Positions 18,984 through 27,451 of a stretch of DNA of 27,451 nt are shown piece by piece (within the stretch, counting starts at the first letter, position 1; the number at the start of each line of letters is the position of its first letter). Where the stretch lies: contig NW_004443675.1 in NCBI RefSeq assembly GCF_000330505.1, positions 39,036 to 66,486 on the forward strand, read 5' to 3'. This stretch comes from Entamoeba invadens IP1 (taxonomy: Eukaryota; Evosea; Mastigamoebida; Endamoebidae). The notes under the pieces are model-generated. The model was not told where the DNA came from, made no database searches, and worked only from the letters and a program-made list of their open reading frames with translations. The position numbers and the translations under genes are program-made.

Positions 18984-20051
18984 TTGAAAGTGTTAAGAAG
19001 AGTTCTTCTTTTGAGGACATTTCGTTTGATATGAGAGACTTCAAGAAAAGAACCACCTGATAAAGTAAGTAATTAAATTATTAATGATATTGAGTTTATT
19101 TGTTATAAAATTCAAATTATTTAAAAGTATAATACATAAACTGAAAACAAAAATGTGGTACTGGACATTTTTACTATAAAATATAGTTTTAAATATAGTT
19201 CAAATGTTTTTTTTGTTGAAAAACAAAGAAAAAAGCCGCAGTTTTTTCTGAGTTAAATTTTTAAAAATCGAAATTTTCTTGAAAAGCCGTGTTTTTGAAG
19301 ACAAACTTATAAATTTGTGTAATTTTAATGTTTTTTTTTAATAATCAAACATTATGACCAAAAAATCACAACAAAAATGTTTATTTGTTTGAGAGAACGA
19401 TAACTCAAGGGTGCAGCCAGAGCTTGAGCTGAAAAGGTGATTTATGATTATGGAATGAAACTTTTTGGAGTATCCAAGCGGGATATCTCAAAAATTAAGA
19501 AAAGTCAACATTTTAAGTATAAATAAGTTCATTATATTGGTCATTTGTTATTATCAATTAAGTTTATTCGTTTAGGCATTAAATATTGTGTTTAAGTCTA
19601 TATTTTGTATTTTCTATTATTTTGCCTTATTAGTAGTCAATCTATTATTTTATTTAAGTCTGTGTTGTTCTAAAATCCACACAGCCTTTATTTTGAAATA
19701 TTTGTTGGTTATAAAAAAGTTTAAACAAAAAGTCGCGATATGATTTAAAAATTCTTAGGACAAATTTGCAATTTTTTCTTCTGTTTTACACAAAATTTTC
19801 TTTAATAAGTATAAAAAATATTAAAATATAATGTGGTACTGTGGATACCAATTCAACATTTTTTAGAGGCCAAACAATAACAAAAATTGAGGAAATTGGG
19901 GTTAAGCAATTTATTGGTAGTACCAACTTTTTGTTAACAGTTTATAGTAAAAAAACTATTAATATATAAATACAAAATTATAGTTAGTAAATTTAATTTT
20001 TTTGAAGTTAACAATGGTTAAATATGAATAAATACCAAAAAGTACATTTGA
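18984..20051. other. AT-rich intergenic region between two divergently placed minus-strand genes
   Basis: No supported gene. The decamer TGTGGTACTG occurs twice (19154-19163 and 19832-19841) and once more in the kinase pseudogene (4098-4107). A small less AT-rich patch at about 19395-19526 contains a 32-codon open frame after a TGA, too short to call. Confidence 0.45.
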
Positions 20052-20963
20052 TTATGCAACGTACTGTTTAATGCCATCATTGATGGCAGACTTTTTCATA
20101 AGTCTAATATACCACCCAATTGCAATACCAAGAAATTTGTTGATCAAAAAATCTGGAAGTGGGATAGAGATATCTGTCTGCGTCATCAGAGTGCAAACAC
20201 AATCATTGCCTTGCTTTCTGAATACAAATCCACTGAAATTGACCAACCCACGAATGAATTTTTTCTTGTCAACTTCCGCTCTCTTGTGATCTGCCGGGAG
20301 GTAAACACCAACACAGCAATCATCACTTTCAATGACGTTTCTCACATGTACATAATCTCTTTGCTTGAACATCTTTGGAGTCCATGTCGCTGTTCTTGAC
20401 ACTCTGTCGCCACTTGGTAAAAAGTCAACGTCTTCAATCACAGTGTAAAACGAGTCCCACTTTCTTCTGATGGCATAATCCCAATACAAAGTACACATTC
20501 TTCTTGGTGTGATGTTCGGTATTACTCCTCTTGCAACCCCGTTCCACGTGCTTCCATTCACTTTACGTCTCCAAACATCAACGCCGCTCGACACTGAATG
20601 GGAGTATCTTCTATCACCATGCATTTCCATTAAAAATATTCCCATGAAATCTCTGTCTGTGATTATGGGAACACTCATATTTTCAATCTGACTCTTTCTG
20701 TGTTTTGTTCTGAGCTCGACCATCATGTCGTCCAGCTCATTGAATGTGAGATTTTTTGAATTCTCTTCTAACTCGGCAATTCTGTTAGCAGACTCTTCCT
20801 CAGTGTATGTTGAGACTTCTTTTTGATAAACAGAGTTGTCTGTTATGTTTTGTGATTCCGTTGTTCGGATTTCGAGGTCTGGGACCTCCTCTAAATCCTG
20901 ATTTGTGATGCCGTATTCTTTGAGGATTAGATCCTCTCCTTTAATGAGCTCCACCTTTGCCAT
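20052..20963 (-). CDS. START-domain (StAR-related lipid transfer) protein
   Basis: The 303-residue intronless protein has an acidic, probably flexible N-terminal third (residues 1-95; EEESANRIAELEENSKN may form a coiled coil). A START-like domain occupies about 100-300. Supporting motifs in order are DVWRRKVNGSTWNGVARGVI (strands after the first helix), MCTLYWDYAIRRKWDSFY (the helix/strand bearing the conserved W-D), RDYVHVRNVIESDDCCVGVY (the 'rD' strand), FIRGLVNFSGFVFRK, CVCTLMTQTDISIPLPDFLINKF (the typical strand leading into the C-terminal lid helix) and GWYIRLMKK. START domains hold one lipid or sterol in a hydrophobic pocket. No signal peptide or membrane helix is present, so it is probably cytosolic. 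The ligand cannot be told from sequence. Confidence 0.85.
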   Translation of the reverse strand: MAKVELIKGEDLILKEYGITNQDLEEVPDLEIRTTESQNITDNSVYQKEVSTYTEEESANRIAELEENSKNLTFNELDDMMVELRTKHRKSQIENMSVPIITDRDFMGIFLMEMHGDRRYSHSVSSGVDVWRRKVNGSTWNGVARGVIPNITPRRMCTLYWDYAIRRKWDSFYTVIEDVDFLPSGDRVSRTATWTPKMFKQRDYVHVRNVIESDDCCVGVYLPADHKRAEVDKKKFIRGLVNFSGFVFRKQGNDCVCTLMTQTDISIPLPDFLINKFLGIAIGWYIRLMKKSAINDGIKQYVA

Positions 20964-21204
20964 ATCTTTTGTTTTTTCTTCATTTTTCTCGACTTAAATG
21001 TTCATTTGTTCCACAACTGTTATCATTATCTCAATCTCCTTTTTTTAAAACTAGATTATTAATTATTAGAATTTTACTTTTGTTATTGAAAATATATTAA
21101 AAGTATAACTTATTACACTATTTAAGATTTTTTTAATTTGAATAAATATAACAAATAGATCATTAATTCTATTAATTAAAAAGTCTAATTATTTTTTAAG
21201 TTTT

Positions 21205-21262
21205 TTTTTATTAAAAAACCCCATTTTTTTGGTAAAAACAAAAAAATGGGTTTTAATAAAAA
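21205..21262. repeat. Imperfect inverted repeat (about 24-bp stem) flanked by an 8-bp direct repeat
   Basis: The left arm (21205-21231) pairs with the right arm (21239-21262): ten perfect pairs CATTTTTTTG/CAAAAAAATG next to a 7-base loop, then GG/CC, AAAA/TTTT and TTTTTATT/AATAAAAA, with three unpaired bases in the left arm. TCTAATTA occurs on both sides (21184-21191 and 21263-21270), as a target-site duplication would. It could be a tiny foldback/MITE-like remnant or a chance AT-rich hairpin. Confidence 0.5.
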
Positions 21263-21350
21263 TCTAATTAATTATCACTTGGAAATTGCTCAATAATATT
21301 TCTTGTATTATTCTATTGTAATATTACTAAACTATTGTTATACTTCAACT

Positions 21351-21359
21351 AAAAATTCG
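21351..21359 (+). promoter_or_regulatory. Initiator-like element (AAAAATTCG)
   Basis: Matches eight of nine bases of the Entamoeba initiator consensus AAAAATTCA and lies ten bases before the ATG of the Maelstrom-like gene, consistent with the very short leaders of this genus. Confidence 0.4.
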
Positions 21360-21369
21360 AAAAAAAAAA

Positions 21370-22857
21370 ATGAAAGAATCAGAAATGAATTTAAAATTAA
21401 AAACTCCCAAAACAAAAATGAGTGTAAATTCCCACTATCACACATGGGACTCAATAAAATCACAATTTCTTGACAACTTTTTGACTACGAAACTCCATTT
21501 TATCGACTTTGAGTTTGGGAACATTTCAGTTCCAACCCCTCTCATTAACGAAATTGGAGTGACAACATCATTTCTTTCTGATCCAATCAATCTCAGTACT
21601 TTCCACACACTTGTCGCTTGCAAAGACACCGTCCAAAGTACAATAAGGATCCATGGGATTCTATACTCCGACAAATACCCGTCACCAAGTGACGGGTATG
21701 CATTATTTAGAAAATACATCTCACAGTACAGTTGCGATGGGATTCAAATATTTGTGATCAAAGATGAGAAAGTTGGTGGCGGTGATGTTCAAGCACTTGC
21801 TGAAATACTTCAGAACAGTAGTATAGAGTACACCGTGATAACACATCACACATTAATCCAATCGATTCTGACAAAATTTGATGTCCAATTTGATAAAAAA
21901 GTGTTACAAAATGATACTAACAACACTTACAAACACATCAAAAGTGCACAACGCTGTTTGTATCACAACACACTTGAAAGCCATTTTCATTGTGCTTTAG
22001 CAGACGCGGGAAACACATCTTTAGGTGTTTTGTCTGTTCTTCAACACGCTCTCCCAACACTTCCTTTGAAGAACAAAATGTTGATTCCAGACTTCACAAT
22101 ACCCCCATTCTCTTTTGAAAACACATTTGTTGTTGTCTTCACTAATTATTTGGGAAGCCACGATACACCGTTTGAAATAGTAATGAGTTCTATTCATTTA
22201 ACAAACAATGAAACAACACAGAAAATCATGATGGAAATGAAGGGAACTGTCTTCAAATGTTTTGTCCCACAATCGGTTTTGGACGGAAAAGACAAGGGAA
22301 GTGAGGTGTCTACACACCTCCTTGAGATGTGTGCAGGAAATGTCGATTTGTACAACAAAAATGCTAGAAAAGAAATCGACGCTTTTGTCAACGCAAATAA
22401 AAATACATTTTTTGTCTTTTTAGATACAAAGCAAAAGAATCTCCCATTTGACTTTCATGAGATATTTGGGGTGTGTAAAACTACTTTCTTCGAATCGTTT
22501 TTAGAACATTTTGTGGGCGTCAAGAAATACAACGAAATGGTGTTTAACGACTTTTACACCAAAATATCAGAAAAGACTGAAAATGTCGATGTGTGCGATA
22601 TCCATAAAAGTGGAAAGACCTCAGGAGAGTGCGTCTTGTCTAAGCTCAACAAATTCAAATATGTCGTTGAAAATATCATTAATGACTCGGAAAACACAAA
22701 GAAGTTGTCGATTGCTTTGAAAGAATGGGCTATAGAAAACGAAAAGAAAAAAGCAGAGAAAAAGGAAAAACTCGAGAAGAGAATAAATGAAAGTCAGAAA
22801 TACAACAAACAACACCAAAAACAAACTGAAAAGAAAGAAAAGGGTATTGAACAATGA
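21370..22857 (+). CDS. Maelstrom-like DnaQ-H (RNase H fold) domain protein with retained exonuclease residues
   Basis: The 495-residue intronless protein starts its fold with LHFIDFEFG (residues 42-50), giving Asp46-x-Glu48 as in DEDD exonucleases. NEIGV (Glu61) and STFHTLVAC follow, resembling the Maelstrom PAEIG...FHT segment, then TIRIHGILYSDKYPSP, where Maelstrom has its H-S-x-x-THK region. RCLYHNTLESHFHCALADAG (residues 195-214) supplies Cys196-x2-His199-x8-Cys208, the spacing I recall for the Maelstrom Glu-Cys-His-Cys zinc site, with Glu61 as the likely fourth ligand. His207-x4-Asp212 also fits the DEDDh third motif. Residues 240-430 are not recognised. The tail (445-495) is a Lys/Glu-rich coiled-coil-like stretch. 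No HMG box is seen. Animal Maelstrom acts in piRNA silencing; Entamoeba homologues with both residue sets were described in the family analysis as I remember it. A small-RNA or nuclease role here is inference. Confidence 0.72.
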   Translation: MKESEMNLKLKTPKTKMSVNSHYHTWDSIKSQFLDNFLTTKLHFIDFEFGNISVPTPLINEIGVTTSFLSDPINLSTFHTLVACKDTVQSTIRIHGILYSDKYPSPSDGYALFRKYISQYSCDGIQIFVIKDEKVGGGDVQALAEILQNSSIEYTVITHHTLIQSILTKFDVQFDKKVLQNDTNNTYKHIKSAQRCLYHNTLESHFHCALADAGNTSLGVLSVLQHALPTLPLKNKMLIPDFTIPPFSFENTFVVVFTNYLGSHDTPFEIVMSSIHLTNNETTQKIMMEMKGTVFKCFVPQSVLDGKDKGSEVSTHLLEMCAGNVDLYNKNARKEIDAFVNANKNTFFVFLDTKQKNLPFDFHEIFGVCKTTFFESFLEHFVGVKKYNEMVFNDFYTKISEKTENVDVCDIHKSGKTSGECVLSKLNKFKYVVENIINDSENTKKLSIALKEWAIENEKKKAEKKEKLEKRINESQKYNKQHQKQTEKKEKGIEQ

Positions 22858-23032
22858 TCACTAATTTTTTAGTTTTAATTTTTATATATATTTTTGCAAA
22901 TAGATTCAAATGTAATTCTAATGAACAACAAATAAAATCCAAAGAAGTGTAATATTGGTCATAAAGTGTTATTAGTACTCTGTTTTTCGGTTTACTCAAC
23001 TAAAAACATAAAAAGATAAGGATATCAATGAA

Positions 23033-26000
23033 TTATATCATCATTAACATTAAAAGTCCAAAAAGAAAGACCATATACCTTTGACTACCACCACATTGAC
23101 CAGTCTTTGGATTCAATTTCAAGTCAGCAGTACACTTTGTACATACTTCCTTATCTGTACACAATAAACATCCGGGATTGTGTCTATCACAATTGATACA
23201 AGACCCCCACGAAGTTTTATAAAACCCATCATTACATTCACATTTGTTGTTTTTCACGATAAGATATTCAGCGTTACATTGTATACATTGGTTGTTATTA
23301 CAAACAGAACAAAATTCGTCATATTTGTTTTTGCATGAACTACATTGTTGAATTGTGTCATCATAATAAAACCCATCGGTACATACACAATCACCATTTT
23401 CAGGCTCTTCTTTGTAATTATCAGTTGTGAAACATTTTAAACAAATATCCGCATTATAACAAACATCACACTGTTTTTCACATCTCACACAATCTTTCAC
23501 AAGTTCATTATAATAATACCCATTGTTACACCCTTCACATGCTTTCCCACTTACTGGCTTTCTATTTTCATTTTTACACCATTCACACTCAGTTAATGAT
23601 GTGCAATTGGCACATTTCTCATTGCACGCAAAACACTCGTCAGTGGCAACATCAAGAAAATATCCACTCAGACACTTTTCACATTGAAACCCAAACCTAT
23701 TTGTTCCCTTTTCACATGATGTACAATAATTCTTCGAAGTACATGTGTCACAATGTTTAACACACTCTTCACATTTGTTGATGTCATTCACGAACATATT
23801 ACTCTGTAAACATGTAGTACAATTACTTACCGGATTTCTATTTTCGTCTTTACATGTCAAACATTGCACATAATATCCGTTTTGGTAATCACATTCTTCC
23901 GTACACAAATTCAGGTCATTTGAACATTTCTTGCAATTATTTATATTTTTATCGAAATAATTTCCCTTTCCACATGAACATAATGGGGGATAATTATCAT
24001 TTTTACACTTCTTGCAAACAACATCAATTGTGTTTTCAATGGAACACCCATCACAAACAGATGGGCAATAAAGACAAGAGAACGAAGATGCGTTATAAGC
24101 AAAACCATCAAGACAAGAAGTGCAAAATGCATTTGGAGGAGCACCGACTGGTGGCTCTACTATAAGGCCCCAGTCTTTACACCCAAGACAATGGGTCGAG
24201 TTACACCTACTACATCCATTACCAAAATCACACACTTTACAGTCTGTGCTTACTTCATCGTAATAATATCCATCAATACATTGACTACATTGTTCATCAC
24301 CATATCCTAATATGAAATTTTCTTTGTCACATTTCAAACATTTAATTTGTCTGTAAAGCACTCTGTAATTACCTTCATTTTTACACCCATCTATCAATTT
24401 CATGCAAATGTCAACTTTACCAAATTCTGATACATAGCCATATTTACAATCACACTTTTTAGATGGGTCTCTTCCTTCACCATTCATGTCTTCTGGCATA
24501 CACTCACTACAAACTATATCATTTCTTCTTTCAACGTTTTGGATGGAACATGCAGAACAGTTCTTAGGACAGATTTCACATTTTAGTCGCGTTTCTTCAA
24601 GATATGTACCACGTGGACATATACATTTTTGGTCGAATGTATATTCCCCATCGAGTGGGCACACAGTACACTGTTTCCCATTCCCACTTTGAACACAATT
24701 CAATTCTTCTGGTATTATTACACAATCGGATACACGAGAAGAAGTTTCTTGGTAAAATCCACTTTTGCATAAACAGTTGTTTTCTGGATCTCTATTCAAA
24801 CCAACACATTCTATTGTATCACTTTCAGAAGATAAAGATGTTTGTGTTCTATATTTGAAATTTCTTCGTAATATCTCAGTGCATCTAATGTCTTCAACTT
24901 TCGACTGATTAAAAGTTGGAACAATCTCCTCAAACACGGTATTCACTCCTTTGTAATGACAAAATAAATACGATGTGTCATAGTTCCCTATTTCAATGGG
25001 CGCATTTTCAATTTTTTCTAATTCCAAAACAATTGGGCGTATTATACACTTCCCGTTTATTAAATCACTTGTGTTGGTGTTGCATTTGTAACACAACTTT
25101 CCATCATCTGCACATTTCATACAATTTTCATTGTCGCATGGCAATGATTTGGTCGCTCTCATATTTTCAAATAATGATGAACCCGGAACCGGTGTATTTT
25201 CTGTTAGACATTCCATAAAATGTCCTTTACACTTTTTGCATGAATAAGTATCTCGTTGCTCATCATAGTCAACATAATATCCAGCAACACATTTTGTGTA
25301 GTTTTTGGGTATCACAAATCCTCCATATGTTATTCTGACACATTTCTCATTTGACAGATAAAAACCATCATCACATATTCCACACTTCCCATTTGATTGG
25401 AACTCTTTACAATTACTCCAGACACAAACACCATAATTGGAAATACATCGTCTGTTACATTGATTACACTTTATAAAGTCCATTACTTCACATGGAGATG
25501 TGTACGTGTACTGTGGAGATGATGTAATGTTGCATGGGGTGCATTCCTTATCAGTGTTTAAGTAGTATCCTTCTTGACAAAGTGTACACACAACAATACC
25601 ATTTTTTAATTGAAAACTTTCACAGTGTACATCTTTTTTCACACATTTAGTCAAGTCAAGATAATACCCAAAATCACATTCTAAACATTTCTCGCCATTC
25701 TGTCTCGAACATCCTTCCATTGGTACAACTTTTAATGTACAATGTTTTGAAGTTACATCATATGAATATTCACCAACACATTTCAAACAAACTTGTTTTC
25801 CATTTTCAATACCAGAAAGAGCACAATTGGTTGAATCTTTATTATCTTCACTTAAAGTTGCTACTTCACATGTTTTTAAATTTTGATTTGTGTATTGTCC
25901 TAACCCACAGTATTTACATAAAGTAACTTTTTCAGTATTAATATTTGTTTCAAAGGAACTTACACATTTTTTACATTCATTTAAATCAGTATCAAAGAAA

Positions 26001-26320
26001 CAAGTACATTGTCCATTTTCGTCACATGTATTACATGAAAAATCACAAAAATTGCACTTTTCATTATTTAGATAGAGATACGTGTCTGTTGTATTACAAT
26101 TATTTGTGTAATACAAACATACCCCATTGTCTAATTTATAATACTCACTTTCACATTCAGTGCATTTAACAATTGAATCAGGTTTATTATCTTCATTAAT
26201 TTTTCTTTCAAAATTCTTACAATATTGATACACCTCTCGAGGCTCTTTGCCATCAATTTTCAGAAAAGGTGTTCCTTTTGTAAATACAATAATTAAAAAC
26301 ACTGTTAATGTTAATTCCAT
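23033..26320 (-). CDS. CXXC-repeat cysteine-rich surface protein, Igl (Gal/GalNAc lectin intermediate subunit)-like
   Basis: The 1095-residue intronless protein has a signal peptide (MELTLTVFLIIVFTKG) and then several dozen CxxC pairs spread along almost the whole chain. The usual unit is C-x2-C-x(n)-G-[YF]-Y-x(n)-C-x2-C (for example CDGYYYDE..., CLSGYFLDV..., CNNGYYYNE...), as in furin-like/EGF-like growth-factor-receptor repeats. A cysteine-poor break lies at about residues 430-495. It ends with GGSQRY and a hydrophobic tail (residues about 1081-1095) without a cytoplasmic tail, consistent with a GPI-anchor signal. Length, CxxC density, signal peptide and anchor match Igl-type proteins of Entamoeba, but members of other CXXC families share these traits, so the specific name is tentative. 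Surface adhesion or protection is inferred. The stop faces the Maelstrom-like gene, 175 bases away (convergent). Confidence 0.85.
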   Translation of the reverse strand: MELTLTVFLIIVFTKGTPFLKIDGKEPREVYQYCKNFERKINEDNKPDSIVKCTECESEYYKLDNGVCLYYTNNCNTTDTYLYLNNEKCNFCDFSCNTCDENGQCTCFFDTDLNECKKCVSSFETNINTEKVTLCKYCGLGQYTNQNLKTCEVATLSEDNKDSTNCALSGIENGKQVCLKCVGEYSYDVTSKHCTLKVVPMEGCSRQNGEKCLECDFGYYLDLTKCVKKDVHCESFQLKNGIVVCTLCQEGYYLNTDKECTPCNITSSPQYTYTSPCEVMDFIKCNQCNRRCISNYGVCVWSNCKEFQSNGKCGICDDGFYLSNEKCVRITYGGFVIPKNYTKCVAGYYVDYDEQRDTYSCKKCKGHFMECLTENTPVPGSSLFENMRATKSLPCDNENCMKCADDGKLCYKCNTNTSDLINGKCIIRPIVLELEKIENAPIEIGNYDTSYLFCHYKGVNTVFEEIVPTFNQSKVEDIRCTEILRRNFKYRTQTSLSSESDTIECVGLNRDPENNCLCKSGFYQETSSRVSDCVIIPEELNCVQSGNGKQCTVCPLDGEYTFDQKCICPRGTYLEETRLKCEICPKNCSACSIQNVERRNDIVCSECMPEDMNGEGRDPSKKCDCKYGYVSEFGKVDICMKLIDGCKNEGNYRVLYRQIKCLKCDKENFILGYGDEQCSQCIDGYYYDEVSTDCKVCDFGNGCSRCNSTHCLGCKDWGLIVEPPVGAPPNAFCTSCLDGFAYNASSFSCLYCPSVCDGCSIENTIDVVCKKCKNDNYPPLCSCGKGNYFDKNINNCKKCSNDLNLCTEECDYQNGYYVQCLTCKDENRNPVSNCTTCLQSNMFVNDINKCEECVKHCDTCTSKNYCTSCEKGTNRFGFQCEKCLSGYFLDVATDECFACNEKCANCTSLTECEWCKNENRKPVSGKACEGCNNGYYYNELVKDCVRCEKQCDVCYNADICLKCFTTDNYKEEPENGDCVCTDGFYYDDTIQQCSSCKNKYDEFCSVCNNNQCIQCNAEYLIVKNNKCECNDGFYKTSWGSCINCDRHNPGCLLCTDKEVCTKCTADLKLNPKTGQCGGSQRYMVFLFGLLMLMMI

Positions 26321-27451
26321 GTATATATTTTAAAAAGTTTAAACTGCGTTTATATTGATTGAATCGCATCTGCGAGAAAATAAAACGAAATTTTCTTGTG
26401 ATATTCAATCTATTTTATTTGTTTTTTAAGAATTAACCAAACGAATAATGACCTTATTTAATATTTTGATTATATTAAATTTGAAAAGTATTAATTTTAA
26501 CGATAAGCCGATAACATAATTAATCAACAGTTATTATTCCATAATGAAAGGTGGTTAAAAAATCAACAAATAAATAACGGGTTTAAAAAAATCTGTTGTT
26601 TTTATTTTTCAAATTGAAATGTAATTTCTATGAATAACCATTCGAACTGTAATAATTTACATGTTTGTACTTTTAAAGTTTTGATATTATAATGAAATGA
26701 AACAAATGGTGTTAGTTACTAGCAAACCATATACTCTTTTTTTAGTTTTTTAAACCCAATACTTTTAATTTTATTTTTAAATAGTTTTTGAATTTTTCCA
26801 AACAGCTAATTATGTTTTAATAGTAATATTATTATTTGTTTTTGTTTTATTGTTTGAATAAAAAATATAATAATATTTTTAAAATTTATTATCATTTGAG
26901 TTTATCGGTTATAAATAAATATAATAAATGTTTTAATTAGCTTTTACAATAATTAATAATACAATTTATTATCAGATTAAAAAATAAAAATTGAACAATT
27001 TATTATTGTTTAAATGATATTATTTTTATAATCATCAAAAATGTACTATATATTTTATATTGTTTAAATTAAATTATTAGTACAATAATCAATCAACTAC
27101 CAAATATATATGGTCTTAATATTTATTAATAAACTGATAAATATCAAACTACCTTTTTTTTATTAAAAAGCTAAAAATAAAAAAGACATTTTATTATTTT
27201 CGAAAAATTCAATATTATACCATGGTAACTTTTTTTATACAAAACTTAACCTTAAACACAACTTTTATATAAAAATTATAATTAATAAAAATTATTTTGA
27301 TAATAAAAAATATTTTTTTTCTTATTTTTGGTTTATCAATTATTGAACTATAAAATAATTTATATTAATAATTATTTTTAATGGTTTTGTGTAAAACAGA
27401 GTACCTAAACTATATATACCTTTTTTTACTAATTTACTAACTTTTTTAAAA
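26321..27451. other. AT-rich intergenic region at the right end
   Basis: Very AT-rich and without supported genes or RNAs. The part next to 26320 is the promoter side of the CXXC gene; a less AT-rich patch at about 26345-26400 lies there. Nothing else is recognised. Confidence 0.5.

Larger units (their letters stand above)
20964..21369. other. Divergent intergenic region with a long hairpin
   Basis: This region separates the START gene (-) from the Maelstrom-like gene (+) and must contain both promoters. It holds the hairpin at 21205-21262 and an initiator-like element at 21351-21359, both listed separately. Confidence 0.6.

Noticed and set aside
19428..19526. 32-codon open stretch (AEKVIYDYGMKLFGVSKRD...) resembling a helix-turn-helix fragment
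   Set aside because: Too short, preceded by TGA, no supporting exon or domain context.
23539..26169. Many plus-strand frames opposite the CXXC protein
   Set aside because: Antisense shadows: TGT/TGC codons read in reverse give ACA/GCA-rich frames without own signals.
1..27451. tRNA, rRNA, CRISPR and complete transposons
   Set aside because: Looked for clover-leaf, rRNA-like, repeat-spacer and transposase signals; none were recognisable by eye.

Overview
The window looks like nuclear DNA of a protist, most likely the genus Entamoeba. E. invadens is a guess; the sequence alone does not settle the species. Reasons: very AT-rich spacers; compact and mostly intronless genes; introns that begin GTTTGTT and end TAG or CAG; short leaders; and the protein repertoire, which includes a CXXC-rich surface protein of Igl-like size, a tetraspanin, an UNC93-like transporter, a Yak1/DYRK kinase, a relic of an amoebic TKL-type kinase and a Maelstrom-like protein that keeps exonuclease residues. 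A 100-base run of N (13903-14002) marks a scaffold gap.

Layout. 1-1466: AT-rich spacer. 1467-2537 (+): signal-peptide-bearing helical protein with a basic Thr/Pro-rich tail. 2581-3702 (-): myristoylation-site protein with a degenerate Ras-like domain joined to a second conserved domain; it converges on the first gene with only 43 bases between stops. 4090-4450 (-): broken TKL-type kinase pseudogene. 5638-7722 (+): secreted or membrane-anchored S41-peptidase-like protein. 8484-8861 (+): reading frame broken by one in-frame TAA. 9386-10493 (+): three-exon tetraspanin, reconstructed here from splice signals. 11033-13567 (+): three-exon Yak1/DYRK kinase. 14008-15249 (-): UNC93/MFS transporter that stops a few bases short of the gap and lacks its last membrane segments.

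16848-17549 (+): protein with two RRM-like domains and a Lys-rich tail. 18312-18983 (-): small secreted helical protein, possibly a distant relative of the first gene. 20052-20963 (-): START-domain protein. 21370-22857 (+): Maelstrom-like DnaQ/RNase H-fold protein. 23033-26320 (-): large CXXC-repeat surface protein with signal peptide and C-terminal hydrophobic anchor. 26321-27451: AT-rich spacer.

There is no operon logic; genes are single units on both strands. Themes are surface/secretory proteins (S41-like, tetraspanin, CXXC protein, small secreted proteins), signalling (Yak1, GTPase-like protein, dead TKL kinase), lipid and membrane transport (START, UNC93) and RNA biology (RRM protein, Maelstrom-like protein). 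The most notable item is the Maelstrom-like gene, which appears to keep both the DxE...HxxxxD exonuclease residues and the C-x2-H-x8-C metal-site pattern of animal Maelstrom.
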